Below are positions 57,454-64,000 of a DNA stretch of 64,000 nucleotides, one piece after another. The notes beneath the pieces were generated by a model. It ran no database searches. It had not been told where the DNA came from and saw nothing but the letters and a program-made list of their open reading frames with translations. The stretch is from Juglans regia (lineage: Eukaryota; Streptophyta; Magnoliopsida; Fagales; Juglandaceae). The number at the start of each line of letters is the position of its first letter. Within the stretch, counting starts at the first letter, position 1. The position numbers were made by a program, and so were the translations under genes. Location: NCBI RefSeq assembly GCF_001411555.2, contig NC_049902.1:15216741-15280740 (forward strand), given 5' to 3'.

Positions 57454-58692
57454 ATGTCTTATAGGGGCCGCAAACGTGGTAGATCAGGGAAACTTTCCAT
57501 CCAAACAGTTTGAGAGCGGACTGTTTTACTTGAGCAACAAGTAAAATTATATGATTTTGTGACTCTTATATGGGAGGGTTATTCCCTCCCATCAGCATTT
57601 AATGATCGTGGTTGGGCATCAATCTTAGATCAGCGAGAAGAAGGAATGGAGCTCATTTCCTACATTGAGATCATTACTGAGTTCTATAAAGAGCTCGGTG
57701 GTGCTAGCCCAGACGATGGAGGGGCATACAGGATCTGTGTTCGAGGAGCTCCTATTATATTTTCAGCAGATAGACTCGCTACATATCTGGGTATTCCTAG
57801 ACTTCTTGATGCCTATCTGAACCTGCAGCCTAGAGAGTCTGATCCTTCGGGTGATGCAGAGATGTCTCAGGATGAGGGACCAGTTTACACAGATAAGATC
57901 GATACACTTGCTGATCATGAGGTCAGATAGTTGATTGTTGGTCCAGATGCTCTAGTATACAATGGGGCGAAAAGTATTAGGCAGGCAGATTTATCTTCTT
58001 TTATAAAGATCATGAATTTGATCATCGCCAACAATATTGACCCTCGGTAACACAAGACCAAGGTCGGCATGGATCGAGCGAGATTTATGATACAGGTCGC
58101 TCATGGCATCCCGATCGACCTCGTGGGTTATATATTTGAGAGGATCCGATCAGAGGTACGGTTCATTACGACAGATATATTGCCGTTTGGGATCCTCATC
58201 ACTCGATTTTTGCTACATGCCAGGGTCGTGCCCAAACCTGCCGAGCGTTCCCGGGAGCCGATGGGATCGATCAACAGCACCACCCTGTCACGGAGCACGG
58301 GACACTCGAGATTCCGTTTTCGTGGAGCTATTCCTGACAGGAGTGAGATTCAGAGAGATGCACAGCTGGGAGATACTGGAGTACCGGCTGGTGAGACATC
58401 TGCACAGGCCGAAACATCACGCACATCTACTCGTGAGGAGATGGCCGACATATTGCATGCTGAGATCGGCGTACACACATCAGCAGTGATTGATGCAGTG
58501 CATACTGCCATGTCTGAGTTGCGTACAGAGATTATGGCTACCATTTTTGGGTTACGTACAAAGGTTAATGAGTTACGTACAGAGATTAATGCCAATAATG
58601 CAACTCAGGTCACACAAAGTACTCGACTGGCACAAGTAGAGAGACAATTAGCTGCAGTCGAGGATGTGTGTAGAGACCTCGCATCACAATAG
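57454..58692 (+). pseudogene. Plus-strand gene inside CACTA element 2 (putative plant transposon protein family)
   Basis: One uninterrupted frame of 413 codons from ATG 57454 (MSYRGRKRGRSGKLS) to TAG 58690, with in-frame stops at 57511 (TGA), 57928 (TAG) and 58048 (TAA) and no frameshift. A likely 5'-UTR intron ends just before the start (tataatttcag). The N-terminal half (LIWEGYSLPSAFNDRGW, YIEIITEFYKELGG, ICVRGAPIIFSADRLATYLG) resembles the 'putative plant transposon protein' domain found with many plant CACTA and gag-like genes. The C-terminal third is a coiled coil with heptad repeats (AMSELRTEIMATIFGLRTKV, LAQVERQLAAVEDVCRDLAS). Strand, GC content and divergence differ from the minus-strand transposase genes, so it may be a captured or family-specific accessory gene. 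Function unknown. Confidence 0.7.
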
Positions 58693-59029
58693 TTTCTATT
58701 TTTTATTTATATTTTTTTTTTGTTATAGTTATGGACAGTATATATGATGTTTTAATAATTTACTTAATTTGTAAATTAAATATTTTGTCTTTTTTGGAGT
58801 AATTATTGATTTATATTATGTAGTGTATGGTTCATAATATTTATTTAACTAAAAATCTTATTTAACATAAAAGAAATGATTAAAATATTTTTAAATTAAT
58901 TACGTAAAATTAATTAATTAATTTGTTTATATGATATATATTTTTTATATTTTGAGTTTCCTACTGAGATTAATATTATACCTTCGAATGTATAAATGTG
59001 GTGCTTGAATATGTTCTAACTAAATATAT
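58693..59029. other. AT-rich interior of CACTA element 2, no gene
   Basis: 3' flank of the plus-strand gene; no signal beyond generic AT-richness. Confidence 0.5.
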
Positions 59030-59345
59030 TCCGTTCGAACGATTTAGAAACCTTCACACTATGTTTTGCCATCAAATATTTTCTGTTCGAACACAACAAA
59101 TTTTCGTTCGAACGGTTGTGAACTTTCCCCACCATAATAAGTTACTTCTCCACCAAGATTTTAATGTTCGAACGTATTTTTTACCGTTCGAACGGGAAAA
59201 ACTTTTTGAGACGATTTAATTCATCACAAAAAAAGCTGTTCGAACGGTATTTTGATCGTTCGAACGATTTTGTAAAGTCATCAATTTTTTTGGATGAAAT
59301 TTAAATTTCGTCCCAAAAGATGACTTTTAGGGACGGAATTTTTTT
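59030..59345. repeat. Right subterminal repeats of CACTA element 2
   Basis: Perfect CGTTCGAACG at 59105-59114 and 59257-59266 with further copies near 59034, 59167 and 59186, then TTTCGTCCCAAAAGATGAC at the outer edge. Mirrors the left array. Confidence 0.8.
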
Positions 59346-59390
59346 CTTCCCTAAATAATTTCTTCCAAAAAACTCAAATTTGTTGTAGTG

Positions 59391-60161
59391 AAAAGATGTT
59401 ATATGATTCAGATCTATGTTAAGAATGCCACGATTCACATGCACATGTTTCGGTATCTTTGCTTGAGGATATGTTGATCATGTTTTATGTGTCATGAAGA
59501 TTCAGTTATTGTAAGGTTATGTATTTCTGATTATTCACTTTTGTGGATATTGACATTGGGAAATGACATAAATATAATTTGGTAGTCATCAGTAGTATTG
59601 TTAATTATTGTAGAAAAAGATCCCCATCTTGTTTAAGTTTAGCAATACGTGATCCATATCGTATCTGTGTATTATATAATTAATCCAACCCTAAACTGTT
59701 GGTTAAGCAATATGTATGCATTATATAAGCTATAGTCCGCGGAGACACGGTACCAATTTGAAACCAACTATCCCAAATCCACCAATCAATTAAACTCAAT
59801 TGGTACCATGTAATATTATAGTTATCAAATAATGCAAGAGGAGCATGCACACATGTTGGAAATGACATAAATAATATATGTCAGCTGATTGCAACCAAGT
59901 AACATTAATGCAAGGAAAAATGACATCATCAAAACAAGATGGTCTACTACCCAGGCAATAATGTATGTTACTTACTTGTGCCTTCATGAATTGCTACTAG
60001 TATTTATTTATAAGTAGTTGTACCATATTAATACTAGTATGGTACTTATATAAGTTTAAATTTATTACAAGTTAATTGTATTAAATATAATAAAATTAGA
60101 ATAAGTTTGTAATGTTCATGCTGGTGGACGAACTGACAGTACTGCACTAGTAATGCAGAAT
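59391..60161. other. Non-coding spacer between CACTA 2 and the hAT element
   Basis: AT-rich DNA; no gene or repeat recognised. Confidence 0.5.
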
Positions 60162-60635
60162 CCCAATATTAAGGGTGTCAAATCGTGTTAACGGGTCGTG
60201 TTCGTGTCGTGTCAGAGTATATACATTACAGTTAATGGGTCAACACGAACACGACCCGTTAAGGGTTTCGTATCAAAATTCTAAACACAAACACGATACG
60301 GTTTGATAACGGATTGACACGACACGACCCGTTATGACACATTAGGAAATAAATTGACACGACACGACACGACCCGTTTCAACCCGTTTACATTAATGGA
60401 TTGAACTGACACGATATGACACGACCCGACACGACCCGTTTTATCCCATTATAAATTTTAAATATAAATAATATCTAAAAAAAAAAACTACAAATCTAAA
60501 ATTACAATCCAAACAAATATCCACACACATTGTAACAATATATTAAAATTACATCTCAAATATAATAAACAAAACACACATAGTAATTATATTAATATTA
60601 CAATCCCAAATATAATAAAAATTAAAAACACAAAT

Positions 60636-61580
60636 CTAAACAAATCTAGAAGTTGAAGAATGAGGTGGAATGTCCTCCAAGCCCTTGCCCTTGTTGTTCT
60701 CCAACTCCATTACATCTTCAGTTAACTCGTCCAAATTAACTTCTTCTTGTATTTCTATTAAAAAAAAGACATCAGTAAAGTTTTATATTATTGAAAAATT
60801 ACAGTCATTTATTTAATAAAATACTATAATATTACCTTGCTCCTCACCATATAACCAATCTCTAGTGCAAACTAATGCTTCAACAATATCTGCTTTTAGT
60901 GCACTTCTAAACTGATCAATGATACGCCCACCAACACTAAAAATAGATTCAGATGCAACTGTAGAAACTGGAACACTCAAAATGTCACGAGCTATACGAG
61001 CAAGATCAGGATAACGAAATTCATTTCCTTTCCAAAATGAAAGAATATCAATCTTTGCATTTCTTTCTGCCCTAGGTTCATCCAAGTAAAGATCCAATTG
61101 ACTTTTTTTCATATAGCCAGAAAGTTCATCAGGTCTAAATGTATCAAATTCCTATATACAAAAAACAAATAAAAATATTTTCAAGCCAATATGTGATATG
61201 AAACAACAATATAATATAAATCATTAAACAAAAAAAATTATTTGATCAATAAAAAATTATCATATGAAGATTGACTTTCCTCTCTAATAACAGTGCTATT
61301 AGAAGTCGTGGTAGAACATGTCATTGTAGGAGCACTAGAAGAACCATATTCCATGAAAAGAGATGACATTTTGCTCCGAACATTCATATACTCTATAGAA
61401 CATTCTCCATAAAGCTTTGTATAAGAAAAGTCAACAAAATGAAGCTTGTATCGAGAATCCAATATAACTGCTATAGCCAACAACACATTGAACTCGGACC
61501 AATATTTCTCAAACTTAGCAAGCATTTTACAAAACATTCTCTTCATGTAGTCATCTTCACCATTAGAGTGCCTCTTTCAT
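60636..61580 (-). pseudogene. hAT transposase (RICESLEEPER-like), C-terminal half only
   Basis: Three exon-like parts on minus. 61580 to about 61230: DYMKRMFCKMLAKFEKYWSE, NVLLAIAVILDSRYKLHFVD, YGECS, the hAT-like RNase-H linker region. 61153 to about 60833: EFDTFRPDEL, then FWKGNEFRYPDLARIARDIL, SVPVSTVASESIFSVGGRII and LVCTRDWLYG, the Dimer_Tnp_hAT dimerisation domain. 60755-60636: EIQEEVNLDELTEDVMELEN, ending TAG at 60636-60638. Introns have plausible GT-AG borders. The zinc-finger BED and DDE parts are absent, cut off near 61580 by unrelated sequence. The surviving exons have no stop, which hints that truncation preceded relatively little decay. Confidence 0.8.
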
Positions 61581-61630
61581 GTAGATTATATGCCCGATTT
61601 TATAATTAATTACAAAATTTATTACGAGAT

Positions 61631-61632
<2 letters not shown>

Positions 61633-61670
<38 letters not shown>
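61633..61670. repeat. (AT)19 microsatellite
   Basis: Uninterrupted AT dinucleotide run directly upstream of the truncated transposase. Confidence 0.95.
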
Positions 61671-61672
<2 letters not shown>

Positions 61673-62261
61673 TCTAGAATTCTTGATTAAGATCATCTAG
61701 AATATGCCCGATTGAGTAGGAGAAAGATAGACTCGTAATACAATCGTGTAGATTACATTTCAAGAGACTTTGGGTAAAATAAAATAAATGAACTCTTTAA
61801 CTAAATTTATTGGAGTTTTAGTTGAGTTAATGACAATAGTAAAGCATGACTTACCTAAGTTACCTTCAATAATTTTTGTATTTTAATTTTTTTTTTCTTG
61901 TTTTATTTTTCTCCACTTTGGGATGACATATGTCACATACACACCAAATTTATTAAATTTTCTCCGCCATCTATTCATGTAGCAATATATAATCATCTCT
62001 TATTGGATCCAAATTTAATAATTTATTCTTGTTAGGAAGAATTCTCCGCCATCTCAACAAACCACAACAAAGCTGAAAGATGCTAATACAATCAATCTTC
62101 GATGTTCAAAACAGGATTACTAGCTAGTTTATCTCCTGATGACTGGTTATATTGACTGCTCATCATGACCAACTCATGATAACTCAAATTTTTTTATTTT
62201 CTACGTACTTATGACTTGGTTTTTTTTTTCAATTGTTTCAAGATCTTTGGCACTTTCAAAT

Positions 62262-62445
62262 TAAACCGGCCAGTGAAATAATAGAGACCAAACTGTTCTA
62301 AAAAAAATCAACCTTTCCCTCAAATGAGTTCCTTAACTTCCTTCTCTCTTTTAAACCGGCCAGTGAAATAATTAAATCAACCTTTCCCTCAAATTAAACC
62401 CAACCTTTCCCTCAAATTAAACCGGCCAGTGAAATAATTATTCAT
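62262..62445. repeat. Dispersed short repeat taaaccggccagtgaaataat, three copies
   Basis: Near 62262, 62352 and 62418; the spacer cctttccctcaaat is also repeated three times. A local slippage or duplication product. Confidence 0.75.
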
Positions 62446-62463
62446 GACCTGCGCTTAATCCCA

Positions 62464-62828
62464 AATACAATTACATACAGAAGAACATTACAATTTTACA
62501 TACAGAAGAAGCATAAATAATTCAATCGGGAACCATGGGTGTTACGAGCCTGTTTGGATGCCGAGAAAAACTATAGAACAACTGTACAATTACATACAGA
62601 AGAACATTACGATTTTACATACAGAAGAAGCATAAAAAATTCAATCGGGAATCATGGGTGTTACGGGCCTGTTTGGATGCCGAGAAAAACTATAGAACAA
62701 CTGTACAATTACATACAGAAAAACATTACGATTTTACATACAGAAGAAGCATAAAAAATTCAATCGGGAATCATGGGTGTTACGGGTTACCCCTGTTTGG
62801 ATGCCGAGAAAAACTATAGAAAGTTTGT
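62464..62828. repeat. Three-copy minisatellite, about 119-bp unit, inside the hAT element
   Basis: Units start near 62464, 62583 and 62702. Each contains caattacatacagaagaac, ttttacatacagaagaagc, attcaatcggga(a/t)catgg and ctgtttggatgccgagaaa. Units 2 and 3 are almost identical; unit 1 differs at a few positions. The sequence 'gggcctgtttggatgccgag' resembles a common plant genic/transposon junction word. Confidence 0.9.
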
Positions 62829-62865
62829 ACAACACATTTAACAACTCGAAAATCACATTTTCTTA

Positions 62866-63130
62866 CAGTGGAAGGCGCGGCGTGGGCGACAGGCGTGGGC
62901 GACGGGGCGCTGGCGGCGGCAAGTGCGAATCCGTGGTTTAAATCTTTGTGGGCGACTCGGCGTCACCGTGAAACTAGAGGGGGGCGGCGTCACCTTGAGG
63001 CGCGAAGACTGAAGCAAACTGGAGTGGAGGCGACGCGACGTCACCATGAAGATGAGTGGAGCGGCGAGCCTGGAGGGCGGCGGCGTCGTCGTGAGGAGTC
63101 GAGGAGTTCGACCTTCGGATCGCGTTTCTG
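62866..63130. other. GC-rich island, probable 5' leader of the hAT transposase gene
   Basis: Strongly GC-rich against an AT-rich background, with repeated gcgtgggcgac and ggcgtcacc(g/t)t(g/c)a words and many CpG. On the minus strand it lies where the transposase 5' end would be. Plus- and minus-strand ORFs here are Arg-rich, without domains, and taken as composition artefacts. Confidence 0.5.
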
Positions 63131-63451
63131 AAGAAGGAAGAACGACGAAACACGAAACAGGGGGGGGCGGTTGAATCGGGCTGATTGAATTAGGGTTTTT
63201 TTTTTTAATTAGTTTTTATACTTTTAGTTATAGCCTTTAGGTTATAAGGGTAAAGGGTATAAGGGTAATTTTAACTTTCTTAACGGGTCATAACGGGTTG
63301 ACCCGTTAGTGACCCATTAAGCTATCGTGTCTAAAGGGGTCAACCCATTTTGACCCGAACCCGTTAAGACTAAACCCTAACTCGCTTTTATCGTGTTGTG
63401 TTCGTGTTGGGTTAACGGGTCGTGTCACATATTGCCACCCCTACCCAATAT

Positions 63452-64000
63452 ATTCAAAAGTGTTTGTAAAGTTATCTCTAATTATGATATTTTCAGATTG
63501 ATTTGAGCATCACATTCTTTGCAGTAAGAATTTAATAAGGCCATTATGAAGTATATAGTATGTTTTTGTAACACTCAAATCTTCCCATTTGACATATCAA
63601 TTAAGTGATAAGTATTATATTAATACTTACAATCAAGCTAAGTATAGTCTTATAGTATTATATAAATAATATATCATTGAATACCATTATCACTTTTAAT
63701 ATAATGAATAAACAATTGTGAATATCGTTTTCATTCTTACACATCAATTAAGTGATAAGTATTATTCTATAGCAACTCAAATCTTCAAGGCAAAGCTATA
63801 GTCGGAAGGTACTAATTTCCACCATTCTAGAATGTGAACAATAATGTCGCGGTGAACACGATCAGAGGCCACTATTATCACCCATATAACTATTATTGTT
63901 CAGCCAATAGAATTGTATTTAATTGAGAAGTCAAATTCTCATTCCTTTATTTAGGGCGGCGAGCTAGCTTTCTATACGTTCTGTCCCCCCAGATCTATTG
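63452..64000. other. Non-coding end of window
   Basis: AT-rich. A diverged internal duplication (aacactcaaatcttccc with catatcaattaagtgataag near 63570-63620, and cacatcaattaagtgataag with gcaactcaaatcttcaa near 63740-63795) is the only structure noticed. Confidence 0.45.

Larger units (their letters stand above)
50481..59390. mobile_element. Complete CACTA (En/Spm) element 2, 8.91 kb
   Basis: The left end is CACTACAACAAATTAAG and the right end, complemented, is CACTACAACAAATTTGAG: a 14-bp perfect terminal repeat. Flanking triplets are gaa and aaa, an imperfect 3-bp duplication. Internal order: left subterminal repeats (50640-50960), TnpA-like gene (minus, 51254-53103) containing a 429-bp MITE, TnpD-like remnant (minus, 53141-54037), AT-rich tandem repeats, a second cluster of subterminal-type repeats (55200-57290), a plus-strand gene (57454-58692) and right subterminal repeats (59030-59340). 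The catalytic transposase domain is missing, so the element is non-autonomous. Confidence 0.9.
60170..63443 (-). mobile_element. Complete hAT element (3.27 kb) with 8-bp target duplication
   Basis: CCCAATAT lies at 60162-60169 and 63444-63451. The termini TAAGGGTGTCAA and (complemented) TAGGGGTGGCAA form the short hAT inverted repeat. Both ends carry dense repeats of ACGGGTCGTGT/ACACGACCCGTTA (60180-60445 and 63280-63430). The interior holds the C-terminal part of a hAT transposase on minus, an (AT)n tract, a minisatellite and a GC-rich island. The N-terminal transposase exons are missing, so it is non-autonomous. Confidence 0.9.

Noticed and set aside
62868..63131. Arg/Gly-rich 87-codon protein in the GC-rich island
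   Set aside because: Both strands are open owing to high GC; it lies in the hAT 5' region and has no recognisable domain.
1..64000. CRISPR arrays, rRNA genes, operons, phage-like or other bacterial systems
   Set aside because: Repeats are transposon or minisatellite in nature, genes have spliceosomal introns, and no spacer-repeat alternation or prokaryotic gene organisation is present.

Overview
This is nuclear DNA of a flowering plant, most likely a woody eudicot. The evidence is a single intron-containing plant ribosomal protein gene, spliceosomal GT-AG introns, AT-rich intergenic DNA, and dense plant-type transposons (PIF/Harbinger, CACTA, hAT, L1-like LINEs, Ty3/gypsy LTR elements, an Au-like SINE). 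I cannot name the species from sequence alone.

The only gene I judge intact is a seven-exon 40S ribosomal protein eS1 (RPS3a) gene at 35876-38647 on the plus strand, with a telo-box just upstream. Two other host genes survive only as relics: an NAD(P)-binding Rossmann-fold gene fragment (about 4088-4338) and a NET1-type coiled-coil actin-binding gene fragment on the minus strand. The NET1 fragment is split in two by a 5.88-kb PIF/Harbinger transposon.

Layout. 1-3428: an LTR-like, repeat-rich block that opens with a palindrome-bearing minisatellite. 3429-8465: gene relics, a decayed Harbinger ORF1 and a small CACTA-type MITE. 8466-14345: complete Harbinger element with a TTA target duplication and two decayed, convergent genes. 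14945-17679: left part of CACTA element 1, cut by a tandem LARD-like retrotransposon (17680 to about 26279: 3.2-kb LTR, 1.5-kb non-coding interior, 3.2-kb LTR, partial interior). 26280-29975: 5'-truncated LINE. 29976-33906: Athila-like Ty3/gypsy sequence whose 3' UTR/polypurine end is joined to its gag-PBS-LTR end in inverted orientation. 33907-35390: second LINE (minus). 35789-38647: RPS3a. 39564-39732: SINE with a 16-bp target duplication. 40692-41374: hAT-like MITE. 42170-47360: third LINE, nearly full-length, minus strand. 50481-59390: complete 8.9-kb CACTA element 2, with TnpA-like and TnpD-like remnants on the minus strand and an extra plus-strand gene. 60170-63443: complete hAT element with an 8-bp duplication.

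The window is a nested transposon landscape around one housekeeping gene. Nothing points to a bacterial-type system, CRISPR array, rRNA or intact tRNA. The most interesting structures are the CACTA family with palindromic CGTTCGAACG repeats at its ends and also inside it beside an additional gene, the tandem LARD, the inverted Athila-like structure, and the reconstructable Harbinger insertion in the NET1 fragment.
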